Shown here one piece after another: positions 7,273 through 16,185 of a stretch of DNA of 64,000 nt. Below the pieces are notes generated by a model. It searched no databases. It saw only the letters and a list, made by a program, of their open reading frames with translations, and had not been told where the DNA came from. Position 1 is the stretch's first letter. Each line of letters opens with the position of its first letter. A program made the translations under genes and the position numbers. Source of the stretch: Nocardia cyriacigeorgica (GTDB lineage Bacteria; Actinomycetota; Actinomycetes; Mycobacteriales; Mycobacteriaceae); NCBI RefSeq assembly GCF_010858045.1, contig NZ_JAAGVC010000007.1, forward strand, positions 186,001 to 250,000, in the 5' to 3' direction.

Positions 7273-8041
7273 CTACACGCTGCCGACCGTCGGCGCGGGT
7301 TCCCATCCAGGACCGGCGAGGAGTGCGGCCGCACGTTGACGCACAAGTGATATTTGCTCCCCCCTCGAAGATTTGCCTTTGGGTGGAGCGTTGGTTGCGG
7401 TGGCGCCGGTAGCGCAGGGTCACCCGGTCCACGACCACGCCGGGTGCGAGTGCGGAGGCACTCATCAGAAGTCCGGTGTCCTCCATATTGTGTAGCGCCG
7501 ACCAGCCACCGGCCGCGATCAGCAGACCTCGCCGCCACATCACCCCGGCAGGGTGGACGGGGAGGCGGTAGGCATCGAGATCGGTGACCCAATGGCGGGC
7601 TAGGCTGCCGCGCGTGATCACGCCGGGCGGGAACGGAACCGGGAATTCCACCAGATCGCCGGAGCCGAGCAGGTCGCGTGCTGGGCCTACGGCGAAACCG
7701 GCCGCCGGATGCTCGGCGAGTGCGGTGGCAAGGACCTCGAGCGCATCGGGCTCGAGCTCGTCGTCGGCATCCAGATTCTGGATCAGCGGTGCGCTCGCTC
7801 GTCCCAGGGCGACATTGCGGGAGATTCCCGGGCCCTCCCGGGTGCCGTTGGCGGCGATACGGACTCGGGGATCGCCTGCCGCGCCGCAGTCGACCAGCGC
7901 GGTGCGCACCCGGGCAGCCGGACCGTCGACCTGCACCAGCCAGGTCTAGTCGGGATGGGTCTGGGACCGAAGCGAAGACCATGCGGCGGAAAGGAAACGA
8001 GCGTAGTCCGCATGTACCGCCGTGATCACCTCGACCCTCAT
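7273..8041 (-). pseudogene. family 2 glycosyltransferase, broken by stop codon and frameshift
   Basis: Minus-strand reading starts MRVEVITAVHADYARFLSAA and reaches QTHPD, then an in-frame TAG (7946-7948), then TWLVQVDGP and a normal GT-A core: GPGISRNVALGRASAPLIQNLDADDELEPDA with the DxD-like metal motif, and MEDTGLLM. After VTLRYRRHRNQ a run of six G (plus-strand C at 7359-7364) shifts the frame. Removing one G restores EQISLVRQRAAALLAGPGWEP and a stop at 7273. A single TGG-to-TAG change explains the first lesion. Two independent lesions make sequencing error less likely. An inactive relic, unless the part after the stop is re-initiated at a GTG (7936). Confidence 0.8.
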
Positions 8042-8132
8042 GGCCGAGAGTGTGCCATCCGAGCTCGACCGGCGCTCATGTGGTAGGCATGCACGAAGTC
8101 GGACTGGTGCCGTGTGGGAGGCAGGGGCAGGT

Positions 8133-9353
8133 GTGGATCATGCTGTGATCGAAGCCGAGTTGGCGAGGCTGGTCGCCGGTGCCGCGCCGGGGACGCGAGA
8201 GCTCGAGCGGGAATGCGATACGTTCGCGCGGCGCTATCTCGCACAAGGCGTGGAACCGCAATTCGATGTGCGCTCAGCGGATTTCGCAACGGACCCATTC
8301 CTGATCTGCGCGGACCGATACTGGAACCTCCGATTCAGTGCCGAGCCAACGCTGTCGACGGCGGTGGAATGCGCGGGATGGGTCACCGAGCGCATCGATG
8401 CGGCGTGCCGGCAGCCGATCGTCGAGAAATGGGCGATCGGCTACTCGTTCATCACCCGCGGAACGGTCGAATCGCTGACCGAGATCGCTGATGCGACCGC
8501 CGATATCATCGCCAACGACGACGCCGATTGCAGCCGAGCCTATTTCGCCACGCTGTACCACGCGGGCAAATTGCGTGCCAATCTCTCCTTCGACGAGCTG
8601 AATCTGTTTCTCGTCTCCTCACCCCTGGCGACGGCGGCGGGCCGCCATCGCGAGCAGCCGCTGTTCATCGCCCTGCAAGCCTTCGCGGGCCTCGGTAGCA
8701 GGCAGATCACCAACGAGCACGCCATGAGGCTGTTCGAGAAGTCGTGGAACGCCCCGGATCGCACACACGCATCGATCGATATCGCTTTGCATGCGCTCGA
8801 AGCTGCGGTGCCATTCGACGAGCAGGGCGCACTGTTGCGCGGCAAGGCCGCCGAAGCGATCGCCGAGTATCCGGCCAACGCCCTGTTCCGGTTCCGCCTC
8901 GCGCTCGGCTTCTTCCTCTGCGACGATCATGACGCCGCCCTCATTGCCATCGATGATGCGCTGCGCCTGCTGCCCGCAACGGGTTGGCGCAGCACTCACG
9001 AACTGCTGTCCGAACAGTTCCTCCAGGTGCGCCGTTCGATCCTGCTGGCCCGCAGCGATGCCCGCCGCGCCGCCGAACAGCAGCTGCGGCTCGATCGGCA
9101 CGAACAGGCGGTAGCCGACACCGCGGGACTCGCCCGCCGCTCGATCATCCGAGCCGTCGAACTGGTGGCAGTTTTCGCCGCAGTCATCGCGTTCGCCGTC
9201 GGTTCGCTGAACGTTACGTTGAACGGCAATCTGGATCTTGCCTCCCGGATCTGGATCCTGGTCGTGTTCGGCGCCGGATTGCTGATCTTCGCGCTACTCG
9301 TTATCGGCGGAACGTGGTGGTTGACCCGAGATCCCACGCGTCACCGTGACTGA
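8133..9353 (+). CDS. hypothetical protein with C-terminal membrane hairpin
   Basis: About 406 aa. The first ~320 residues are helical and soluble with a TPR-like stretch (LLRGKAAEAIAEYPANALFRFRLALGFFLCDDHDAALIAIDDALRLLP). Two transmembrane segments close the protein (AVELVAVFAAVIAFAVGSLNV and IWILVVFGAGLLIFALLVIG) with a short cytoplasmic tail. No family recognised. The start is uncertain: GTG at 8133 has a GGGAGG/AGGGGC tract upstream, while GTG at 8112 is also possible. It is divergent from the broken glycosyltransferase and single on its strand. Confidence 0.65.
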   Translation: MDHAVIEAELARLVAGAAPGTRELERECDTFARRYLAQGVEPQFDVRSADFATDPFLICADRYWNLRFSAEPTLSTAVECAGWVTERIDAACRQPIVEKWAIGYSFITRGTVESLTEIADATADIIANDDADCSRAYFATLYHAGKLRANLSFDELNLFLVSSPLATAAGRHREQPLFIALQAFAGLGSRQITNEHAMRLFEKSWNAPDRTHASIDIALHALEAAVPFDEQGALLRGKAAEAIAEYPANALFRFRLALGFFLCDDHDAALIAIDDALRLLPATGWRSTHELLSEQFLQVRRSILLARSDARRAAEQQLRLDRHEQAVADTAGLARRSIIRAVELVAVFAAVIAFAVGSLNVTLNGNLDLASRIWILVVFGAGLLIFALLVIGGTWWLTRDPTRHRD

Positions 9354-9410
9354 TCTGCGCTGACGGCGTACTGACCCTGCGTTGCCCGAGTGAACCACGG
9401 TTGACACTCC

Positions 9411-9439
9411 CTGACGGTGACGGTGTCGCCCGTTAGGGT
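9411..9439 (+). promoter_or_regulatory. promoter of antiporter operon, leaderless
   Basis: CTGACG, 17-bp spacer, TAGGGT. The -10 box ends 7 nt before the GTG used as start, so the transcript probably begins at or next to the start codon. Confidence 0.5.
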
Positions 9440-9446
9440 TGATGGT

Positions 9447-9929
9447 GTGAACGTGGATGTGACCCCGCTGCCGGGAATCGGTGTGCGCAAAGATTTTCAG
9501 CTGACGGGTGTCCGTCGCCGTATCGGTGTGATCGACCACAAAGACGGCAGTATCGACCTGATCTTCACCAAGGTCGGTGATCCCGATACCACGGTGCAGA
9601 TTCCGCTGAGCGAGAACGAGGCGGGGGTGCTGGCCAATCTGCTGGGTGCGCCGCAGTTGGTGGCGCAGTTGCGGGAAGAACACCGCGAAATGGTCGGCGT
9701 CAACACCCGGCAACTGCCGATCCTGGAGGGTTCGCCGTATGACGGGCGGACGTTGGGCGAGACGGGGATGCGCACCAGGACCAAGTCGTCGATCGTCGCG
9801 GTGATGCGGGCCGGTCAGGTGATCCCGTCACCGGGGCCGGATTTCGCGTTGACCGCGGGAGATCTGCTGGTAGTGGTCGGTACCGGTGAGGGGCTCGATG
9901 CCGCCGCCCGGATCCTGACCGACGGCTGA
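9447..9929 (+). CDS. cation:proton antiporter regulatory subunit (TrkA-C domain)
   Basis: 160 aa. The N-terminal half (LPGIGVRKDFQLTGVRRRIGVIDHKDGSIDL) is typical of KhtT-like regulators. The C-terminal TrkA-C domain has GRTLGETGMRTRTKSSIVAVMRAGQVIPSPGPDFALTAGDLLVVVGT, which binds a nucleotide second messenger (c-di-AMP in Bacillus KhtT). It would gate the membrane antiporter encoded 3 nt downstream. GTG start preferred over longer in-frame versions because of the -10 box placed for leaderless transcription. Confidence 0.88.
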   Translation: MNVDVTPLPGIGVRKDFQLTGVRRRIGVIDHKDGSIDLIFTKVGDPDTTVQIPLSENEAGVLANLLGAPQLVAQLREEHREMVGVNTRQLPILEGSPYDGRTLGETGMRTRTKSSIVAVMRAGQVIPSPGPDFALTAGDLLVVVGTGEGLDAAARILTDG

Positions 9930-9932
9930 CCG

Positions 9933-11129
9933 GTGCAGGTGAGTGCAACCGCGCTGGCTTTGATCCAGTTGGGGGCGGTGTTCTTCGGACTCGGGGTGCT
10001 CGGGCGGATCGCGGCGAAGATCGGCATGTCGCCGATTCCGCTGTATCTGATCGGTGGTCTGGTCTTCGGCGAAGGCGGGCTGGTCGAACTCCATGAGGTG
10101 GACGAGTTCATTCACCTGGCCAGCGAGATCGGCGTGGTGCTGCTGTTGTTGTTGCTCGGGCTCGAGTACAGCGCTGCGGAATTGGTCACCGGCATGCGCA
10201 AATCCTGGCCCGCCGGGCTGCTCGACATCGCGTTGAACGCGACACCGGGCGTGATCGTGGCCCTGCTGCTCGACCTCGGCGCCACCGGCGCCATCGCGAT
10301 GGCGGGCGTCACCTACATTTCGTCGTCGGGGATCGTCGCCAAGGTGCTCAATGATCTCGGGCGCCTCGGTAACCGGGAAACGCCGGTCGTGCTGTCGATC
10401 CTGGTGTTCGAGGACCTGGCCATGGCCGGATACTTGCCGGTGCTGACCGCGGTGCTCGCCGGCGTCGGATTCGTCGCGGGGCTGCAAACCCTCGGTATCG
10501 CGTTGATCGCCATTACCGTCGTGCTCGTCGTCGCGCTGCGCTACGGCCGGTACGTCTCCGCGGTGGTGGCCAGCGACGATCGAGAGATCTTCCTGCTCAA
10601 GCTACTCGGAGCCGCGCTCCTGGTGGCGGGAGTCGCCTCCGCGGTGCAGGTCTCGGCGGCGGTCGGCGCCTTCCTGCTCGGCATCGCCATCTCCGATTCC
10701 ACCGCGCACAATGCCACCAAGATCCTGGAACCGCTGCGGGACCTGTTCGCGGCCATGTTCTTCGTGCTGTTCGGGCTCAGCACCGACCCGGCCACCATCC
10801 CGCCGGTCCTGGGCTGGGCGGTCCTGCTGGCGGTGATCACCACCGCGACCAAGATCGCGACCGGCTGGTGGGCGGCGGCGCGCTCCGGCGCCACCGAGCT
10901 CGGCCGGGCCCGCGCGGGCGCCGCGCTGGTCGCGCACGGTGAATTCTCCATCGTCATCGCGGGACTTGCGGTCGCCGCGGGCGCGGTGCCCGACGGCTTC
11001 GCCGCGCTGGCCACCACCTACGTGCTGCTGATGGCGGTGCTCGGCCCGGTGGCCGCGCGGGTGGTGGAACCGGTGGTCGGGCTCATTACCGGACGGCCCA
11101 AGCCGGTCCCGGATCCGGTGGAGGAGTGA
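9933..11129 (+). CDS. CPA2/KefB-type cation:proton antiporter
   Basis: 398 aa, about twelve hydrophobic helices. Typical CPA2 features: GLGVLGRIAAKIGMSPIPLYLIGGLVFG at the start, VVLLLLLLGLEYSAAEL, SSSGIVAKVLNDLGRLGNRETPVVLSILVFEDLAMAGYLP with the ion-binding Asp, and LFAAMFFVLFGLSTDP. It exports K+ or Na+ in exchange for H+ at the plasma membrane. It has no C-terminal TrkA-N domain; regulation is supplied in trans by the gene just upstream, as in Bacillus KhtTU. Start GTG is 3 nt after the upstream stop. Confidence 0.92.
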   Translation: MQVSATALALIQLGAVFFGLGVLGRIAAKIGMSPIPLYLIGGLVFGEGGLVELHEVDEFIHLASEIGVVLLLLLLGLEYSAAELVTGMRKSWPAGLLDIALNATPGVIVALLLDLGATGAIAMAGVTYISSSGIVAKVLNDLGRLGNRETPVVLSILVFEDLAMAGYLPVLTAVLAGVGFVAGLQTLGIALIAITVVLVVALRYGRYVSAVVASDDREIFLLKLLGAALLVAGVASAVQVSAAVGAFLLGIAISDSTAHNATKILEPLRDLFAAMFFVLFGLSTDPATIPPVLGWAVLLAVITTATKIATGWWAAARSGATELGRARAGAALVAHGEFSIVIAGLAVAAGAVPDGFAALATTYVLLMAVLGPVAARVVEPVVGLITGRPKPVPDPVEE

Positions 11130-11153
11130 CGGGGCAGCGGCTACGCGGGACTG

Positions 11154-11182
11154 TTGCCGCGCCCGGAACCGGGCGGTAGGGT
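11154..11182 (+). promoter_or_regulatory. promoter upstream of EspG-like gene
   Basis: TTGCCG, 17-bp spacer, TAGGGT, about 30 nt before the start codon. Good match to actinobacterial SigA promoters. Confidence 0.5.
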
Positions 11183-11212
11183 GCGCTGAAGGTCAGCTGG
11201 GGAGGTGAGCAC

Positions 11213-11995
11213 ATGGCTACCTGGCGGTTCACCGGCCTGGAGTTCGAGATCCTCTGGTCCGCGTACGGCCACGACCGGCTGCCGTACCCGCTGCGCTATC
11301 GACCGGTCGCCGACGATTTCGAGGATCTGCGGCGCCAACGCGAAGCCGCCGTCGACGTCCTGCTGGAGAAGTACTACTCCACCGAACTGGTGGATGTGCT
11401 CGCCCTCCTGCGCGAGCCCGAGGTGCGCATCGAGGTCAAGGGGTACGGCGGCCGGGATATGGCCCGCACCTACCGCTTTCACGGCGCGATGCGCGGAAGC
11501 GCCGGCGCGACGCTGGTGCAGCTGCCGGGCACGTCCGCCGATATCGGCGGCGACGTGATCGTCACCAATTGCGCGGCGAACCAGGTGCCCGCGCAGGCCG
11601 TCGCCGCCTTGCCGCCCGCGAAGGCGGGCACCCGACCCGCCGTGGAGGTGCGCCGCGCGGACCTGAGCGCCGACCGCTCCCGCTACGTACGCAACGTCGG
11701 TGAACTCAGCCTCACCCAGCAATTGGATCGCGTATTCCAGCGGCAACGCCGCTCACTGGGCGAGATCATGATCTTCCCCGGCCCCGCCGTCGACGCCCGC
11801 CCGGCCTTTTGCCGCAGCTTCTGGTGGATGGACTACGAGGACGGCCGCTACTACGTGCGCACCGGCGACCCCATCGTCGCCAAACCCGCGGGCCCCGCCG
11901 CCCTCACCAACGAGATCACCCGATTGGCCGGGCTCACGCGACGTTTCTACCGCGAGGACCTCGAGCACGACGAGTATCTGCGCGCACATCGCTGA
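11213..11995 (+). CDS. ESX secretion-associated protein, EspG family
   Basis: 260 aa. Begins WRFTGLEFEILWSAYGHDRLPYPLRY, the usual EspG N-terminus, and has the central beta-sheet (VRIEVKGYGG... ATLVQLPG) and C-terminal helices ending LTRRFYREDLEHDEYL. EspG proteins are cytosolic chaperones that bind PE/PPE-type substrates of type VII secretion. No ESX component or PE/PPE gene is nearby, so this is an orphan. ATG with GGGGAGGTG upstream. Confidence 0.85.
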   Translation: MATWRFTGLEFEILWSAYGHDRLPYPLRYRPVADDFEDLRRQREAAVDVLLEKYYSTELVDVLALLREPEVRIEVKGYGGRDMARTYRFHGAMRGSAGATLVQLPGTSADIGGDVIVTNCAANQVPAQAVAALPPAKAGTRPAVEVRRADLSADRSRYVRNVGELSLTQQLDRVFQRQRRSLGEIMIFPGPAVDARPAFCRSFWWMDYEDGRYYVRTGDPIVAKPAGPAALTNEITRLAGLTRRFYREDLEHDEYLRAHR

Positions 11996-12197
11996 TCGAT
12001 GCCGACGGCGAGCACCGGTGGCCACACTCGCCTGTGTCGTCCGTAGGTTCCGGTCGTGAGTTGTCGTTCGAGCGGCGGTGAGTGCGTTCGACGATGCGGC
12101 GTCCGAATCCGTCGCTCGACGGCTCTTCGGTGTCGGATCGAGGCGTCCGTGCCCCGGCGCCGCGACTGCGGACCGGCCCGCTCCGACCATGGTGACC

Positions 12198-13076
12198 ATG
12201 GCAAACGACATCACCGGATTCCACCACGTCGGCATCGTCAACCGCGATCTGGACGCCATGGCGGTGCGCTACCGCTCGTTCGGCTTCACCCTCAGCCCAC
12301 TGTCGCGGCATATGCTCAGCGAGCGCCCCGGCGCGCCGTTGACGGCGGGTTGCACCGCGAATATGTGTGTGCTGTTCGGCGACTCGTATATCGAGCTACT
12401 CGGCATCGTCGATGAATCCGCGCCGGATCCCTGGCACACCAAGCAGATGGTGGAGCGGTTCGAAGGGCTGCGGATCCTGAGCCTGGATACCGCCGATGCT
12501 GCGGCGACGGATACCAGGCTCGATGCGGCGGGACTGCGGACCTTCGGCGTCCTGGAACTGGAACGTCCCGTCGACACGGAGAACGGTCCCGCGACGCTGC
12601 GCGCCCGGTCGGTGCACCTGGATCCGCGCTCGACCGCCGAGGGCTACGTCGGTGTCGCACAACACCTCACCCGTGAATACGTTCTCCAGCCGCGCTACCT
12701 CGACCACCCCAATGGCGCCCTCGGCCTGGCGGCGGTCGTGATCGTCGCCGAGGACACGCGGCTGGACGCGATCACGCAGCGCTACCGCGACATCCTCGGC
12801 ACCGAGCCCCGGACCGCCGGACCGGTGACGGTGCTGGAAGGGGGCCGCGCGCGGATCGAGATCGTGCCGGCCTCGGCGGCGGCCCGCGTGCTGCCGGGCG
12901 AAACGGCGCCGGCGCCTTCATATCTGGCGGCGTTGACCATCCGCGTCGGCGACCCCGATCACGCCCGAAAGTTCTTCGAGGACAGCAGAACTCGAACCCG
13001 CACGACCAGCGCGGGGTTCTTCGTCTCCGGTCGCGACGCGTGTGGGGCCGGACTGTTCTTCACACCGGCCTGCTGA
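12198..13076 (+). CDS. VOC-fold protein (glyoxalase-like)
   Basis: 292 aa with two vicinal-oxygen-chelate halves. The first has ITGFHHVGIVNRDLDAMAVRYRSFGFTLSPLSRH and MCVLFGDSYIELLGI, as in the Glyoxalase_3 group. The second covers GALGLAAVVIVAEDTRLDAITQRYRDILGTEPR. Metal ligands are plausible (His near the N-terminus, Glu in YIEL) but substrate is unknown. The start is uncertain: ATG at 12198 or 12189, neither with a ribosome site; a longer version from 12078 adds a non-conserved Arg-rich leader. The 130 bp after it hold nothing recognisable. Confidence 0.75.
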   Translation: MANDITGFHHVGIVNRDLDAMAVRYRSFGFTLSPLSRHMLSERPGAPLTAGCTANMCVLFGDSYIELLGIVDESAPDPWHTKQMVERFEGLRILSLDTADAAATDTRLDAAGLRTFGVLELERPVDTENGPATLRARSVHLDPRSTAEGYVGVAQHLTREYVLQPRYLDHPNGALGLAAVVIVAEDTRLDAITQRYRDILGTEPRTAGPVTVLEGGRARIEIVPASAAARVLPGETAPAPSYLAALTIRVGDPDHARKFFEDSRTRTRTTSAGFFVSGRDACGAGLFFTPAC

Positions 13077-13207
13077 TCCCGGCGTTCGCGCAGGGTGCGT
13101 GGACGGCACCCGCCGTCGCTGGCCTGACCATGCCCGCCGCGACAACGTTGCGGCGGCTCGGGCTCGAGATCGCCGACACCTTCACGATTACGGGTGGGGA
13201 ACCGAAA

Positions 13208-14182
13208 TCACGGGCGATGTGGCGCACGCCCCGGCCACGGGGACGAACTGCCGCGCTTGACGATTCGCGAGACGTCGGCGGTGTCCACCCGGTCGATCCC
13301 GGGCAGCCCGCCGACCCGCTCGGCGACGTAGTCGAACAGGGCGCTCGCGTCCCGGCAGACCGCGAAGACCAGCAGGTTGTGGCTGCCGGTGATGGCGCCG
13401 ATGAACGCGACTTCCGGGTCGGCGGCCAGTGCGCCGGCCACCGCGGTGAGCCGCGCGGGCGACACCGTCAGCCAGAGCAGGCATTGAAAGGTGTAGCCGA
13501 GCACGGCCGCATCGATCTCGACGTCGAACCGCACGATATCGGCGCGGCGGAGTTCGTCCACACGCCTGCGCACCGCCGATTCCGACCATCCCGAGGCACC
13601 GGCCAGCCTCGGATACGGCGCCCTGCCGTCGACGGCGAGCGCTGGAAGCAGCCGCCGATCCAGCTCCGTCAGCGTGACCGGGCCCGAGCGTTCACCCGAC
13701 GGTGGATCGAGGGCGGCGACCTGATCCGGTGACAGCGCCGAGGTGCGGCCGCGCCACGCCTGCGTCATGAGATTGCGCAGCAGCCGGTGGGCCTCGACGT
13801 CGAGCACGTCGCGGTGCCGGGCCAGTGACTGGATCGCCGGGTGGGCGGGGTCGGTGCGGAACACGCAGACGATCTCGGTGCCGCTGGACAGGATCGTCAC
13901 CCACGCGGCATCGGGGCTGCGCACCAACATCTGGGTAACCGCCTCCGCCGCATTGGGCCGCACCCGGATCCGCACCACCCATTCGGCGTCGCCGGTGCGC
14001 CGGCTGTCGACCACACCGGTGACCCGGACCGCGCCGTGCGCGCGCAGCCGGGCATAGCGGCGCGCGGCAGTGCGGTCGGAAATATCGAGGACCTCGGCGA
14101 TCCGGCTGAACGGGGCCCGCCCGTCCACCTGGAGCGCGTGCACCAAGCCCAAGTCGACAGCATCGAGCGTGACCGAATCCAC
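13208..14182 (-). CDS. Lrp/AsnC-family regulator, double-domain
   Basis: About 324 aa, twice the usual Lrp length. Two HTH plus ligand-domain repeats: LDAVDLGLVHALQVDGRAPFSRIAEVLDISDRTAARRYARL, and later LTELDRRLLPALAVDGRAPYPRLAGASGWSESAVRRRVDEL, each followed by an effector-binding fold. The GTG start is preferred over an ATG 36 bp upstream because an inverted repeat and a TATGGT -10 box lie between them, so the ATG would place the operator inside the gene. Such pseudo-dimeric Lrp proteins usually control the adjacent divergent gene, here a DoxX protein. Confidence 0.85.
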   Translation of the reverse strand: MDSVTLDAVDLGLVHALQVDGRAPFSRIAEVLDISDRTAARRYARLRAHGAVRVTGVVDSRRTGDAEWVVRIRVRPNAAEAVTQMLVRSPDAAWVTILSSGTEIVCVFRTDPAHPAIQSLARHRDVLDVEAHRLLRNLMTQAWRGRTSALSPDQVAALDPPSGERSGPVTLTELDRRLLPALAVDGRAPYPRLAGASGWSESAVRRRVDELRRADIVRFDVEIDAAVLGYTFQCLLWLTVSPARLTAVAGALAADPEVAFIGAITGSHNLLVFAVCRDASALFDYVAERVGGLPGIDRVDTADVSRIVKRGSSSPWPGRAPHRP

Positions 14183-14194
14183 CACAACACCATA

Positions 14195-14214
14195 GGCGGA
14201 TGTCGTAATCCGCC
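14195..14214. promoter_or_regulatory. operator for the Lrp/DoxX divergent pair
   Basis: GGCGGAT, 6-nt spacer, ATCCGCC: a perfect 7-6-7 inverted repeat between the divergent lrp and doxX starts. It abuts the -10 box TATGGT (14189-14194, minus strand), which lies 6 nt from the proposed leaderless GTG of the regulator. Confidence 0.55.
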
Positions 14215-14296
14215 GCATCGTTCGCGCGGCGCTGACGTGGCGCCGGGCGCTCCGCAGGATCGGCAAGGTACCTGCACCAACCCATGCGAGGAAGAC

Positions 14297-14836
14297 ATGT
14301 TCGAAACCCTCCTGCTCCTGCTCGTGCCGACGCTGGTGTTCCGGCTGCTCGGCCGGTTCGGCGTCACCCGGTTCGCCGGCTGGGCCGTGTGCCTGGCGCA
14401 CGGGCTGGCGGTGATGCTGCTGTTCACCGGTGTGGCGCACTTCCTGCCCGACAGCGTCGAGGCGATGCCGAGCCATGCCGACCTGACCGCGATGGTGCCG
14501 CCCTACCTGCCGTTCGCCGGTTTCCTCGTGTACCTGACCGGCGTGCTGGAACTACTGGGCGCCGTGGCGCTGGTGTACCCGCCCACCCGTGCGGCCGCGG
14601 GCGTGGGGCTGGCGTTGCTGTTCGTGGTCATGCTCCCGGCGAATGTGCATGCCGCGATGGAATCGGTGCCGCTGAACGGTGATCCCGCGACGCCGCTGTG
14701 GTTCCGCATTCCCGAGCAGATCGCGTTCGTCGCCGCCGCGTTCACGGCGGTCGCCGCTGCTCCGGACGGACCGGTCCGGCGAGCGGTTACCGGTGTGGTC
14801 CGGCGCCGACAGCCCGGTGCGGCAGTGACCGGATAG
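14297..14836 (+). CDS. DoxX-family membrane protein
   Basis: 179 aa with four to five transmembrane helices: LLLLLVPTLVFRLLG, FAGWAVCLAHGLAVMLLFTGVAHFLP, GFLVYLTGVLELLGAVALVYPPTRAAAGVGLALLFVVMLPANVHAA. The TGxLELLGA and PANVHAA segments are typical of DoxX/DoxD quinone-linked membrane proteins. GAGGAAG precedes the ATG. Divergent from the Lrp gene and probably under its control. Confidence 0.85.
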   Translation: MFETLLLLLVPTLVFRLLGRFGVTRFAGWAVCLAHGLAVMLLFTGVAHFLPDSVEAMPSHADLTAMVPPYLPFAGFLVYLTGVLELLGAVALVYPPTRAAAGVGLALLFVVMLPANVHAAMESVPLNGDPATPLWFRIPEQIAFVAAAFTAVAAAPDGPVRRAVTGVVRRRQPGAAVTG

Positions 14837-14843
14837 CCAGCAC

Positions 14844-15974
14844 TCAGGCGAGGTGATGGGTGAGCTGGTGGACGGCCTCGCCCGGGTGGGTGGCGTAGAC
14901 GGGTTCGCCGATGGCCTGCATCTTCCAGCCGGTGGCCGCCAGGTACAGCTTGGCCATCACCATGCCGGTGTGCGGGCCGCCGCCGTGCAGGTCCAGATGG
15001 GCCAGTTCGGTGCCGGTGCCCGCGTCGACCAGGCGGCAGAAGGCGTTGCGGATGCTGTCGAAGCTGTGGCCGTGGTAGCTGGTGACCACCAGGATCACGG
15101 TCGCCACCTGCGGGTGGATCCGGGACAGGTCGACGGTGATGACCTCGTTCTCGCCGCCGCCTTCCCCGGTCATGCTGTCGCCGAGATGACGCACCGCGCC
15201 GTCGTTGGAGCTGAGCTGGGCGAAGTAGACGGCGTCGAGCAGGTGATGGTCGCGGTCGAACATCAGCGCGGCGGCGTCGAGGTCGGCGGGGGTGGCGGCA
15301 CCTCCGGCCAGGGTGTGGCCGGGTACGGGATCCCAGCCGAGGCCGAGCCGCACCATATCGAGGGTGGGCCCGGTGCCGGTGCGCAGGCGCACGACCTGGC
15401 CCGGCAGGAGACCGAGCGGGCGGTCCTCGGACAGCACAGTGGCGTCGACCTGCTCACGGGTACCGGGACGGGAACCCACCTGGACGTGGCTCTCGGCCAG
15501 CACCGCGGCGAATCCGCCGGCATGACCGCGTCCGACGGCGGTGATGCCCCAGCCCGCGCCGCTGCGTTCGATGTCGATCGTCACCACCGCCGAGACCGCG
15601 CCCAATCCGTCGAAGTCGTTGCGATACAGCTCGCCACCCAGGCTGTCGGCGACCGTGACCGCGGGTGCGTCCGCCTCGGCGAAGGTGCGGTGCGGATTGT
15701 CCAATGCCAGCACGACCCGAACGGTGGTCGCCGCGTGCGGGATGGACGACAGCTCGACGTGCAGCGTCGGTGCCGGCGCCATGCCGGGACCCGCCAGCCG
15801 CAGACCCCGTGCCTCGGACTGGGTGCCGAACACGAAATCGGTCTCGTCATGGATGGCGCCATCGGGCCCGAGCAGAATCGCCGCGAGATGCGCCGGCAGC
15901 GCCGACCGCGCGGTGATCACCAGGCTCTCCGCGGCTATCGGCACGAGCTGGTGCTGTCGGAGCCCTTCTGTCAC
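14844..15974 (-). CDS. tandem TerD-domain protein
   Basis: 376 aa built from two TerD domains: residues about 1-180 (degenerate) and 190-376 (canonical, with LGLGWDPVPG, DLDAAALMFDRDHHLLDAVYFAQLSSNDGAVRHLGDSMTGEGGGENEVITVDL). The second has the acidic Ca2+-binding residues of TerD stress proteins; in the first the DLDAS-like motif is absent. TerD proteins act in tellurite, phage and envelope-stress resistance, usually in ter clusters, but no other ter gene is here. GTG start with AAGGGGA 5 nt upstream. Confidence 0.88.
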   Translation of the reverse strand: MTEGLRQHQLVPIAAESLVITARSALPAHLAAILLGPDGAIHDETDFVFGTQSEARGLRLAGPGMAPAPTLHVELSSIPHAATTVRVVLALDNPHRTFAEADAPAVTVADSLGGELYRNDFDGLGAVSAVVTIDIERSGAGWGITAVGRGHAGGFAAVLAESHVQVGSRPGTREQVDATVLSEDRPLGLLPGQVVRLRTGTGPTLDMVRLGLGWDPVPGHTLAGGAATPADLDAAALMFDRDHHLLDAVYFAQLSSNDGAVRHLGDSMTGEGGGENEVITVDLSRIHPQVATVILVVTSYHGHSFDSIRNAFCRLVDAGTGTELAHLDLHGGGPHTGMVMAKLYLAATGWKMQAIGEPVYATHPGEAVHQLTHHLA

Positions 15975-16050
15975 GCGTATCCCCTTCGTCGAGTGCCGGT
16001 ATACAGGCAGTGCGCCAACGCATTCCGTGCGTCGCTGCACCGTGTGCCGA

Positions 16051-16069
16051 TCGGACCGGTGCGGTCCGA
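16051..16069. promoter_or_regulatory. inverted repeat between TerD gene and FAD oxidoreductase
   Basis: TCGGACCG-gtg-CGGTCCGA, perfect 8-bp arms with 3-nt spacer, in the 211-bp divergent intergenic region. Candidate operator or short hairpin. Confidence 0.4.
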
Positions 16070-16185
16070 CGGTCCCACTGTAGGTGCCGGACTTTCCGGC
16101 GGGGCCGATTCGGCGCGAACGCCGGAACCGGCGCGCGGTGCGGTGACGCTTCCCGCGCCGCCCTATCCGTGCTATCGAGTGACCC

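Noticed and set aside
13077..13207. Possible small gene after the VOC gene (a frame reading TMPAATTLRRLGLEIADTF)
   Set aside because: No start with ribosome site, no stop-to-stop support, and no homology recognised.
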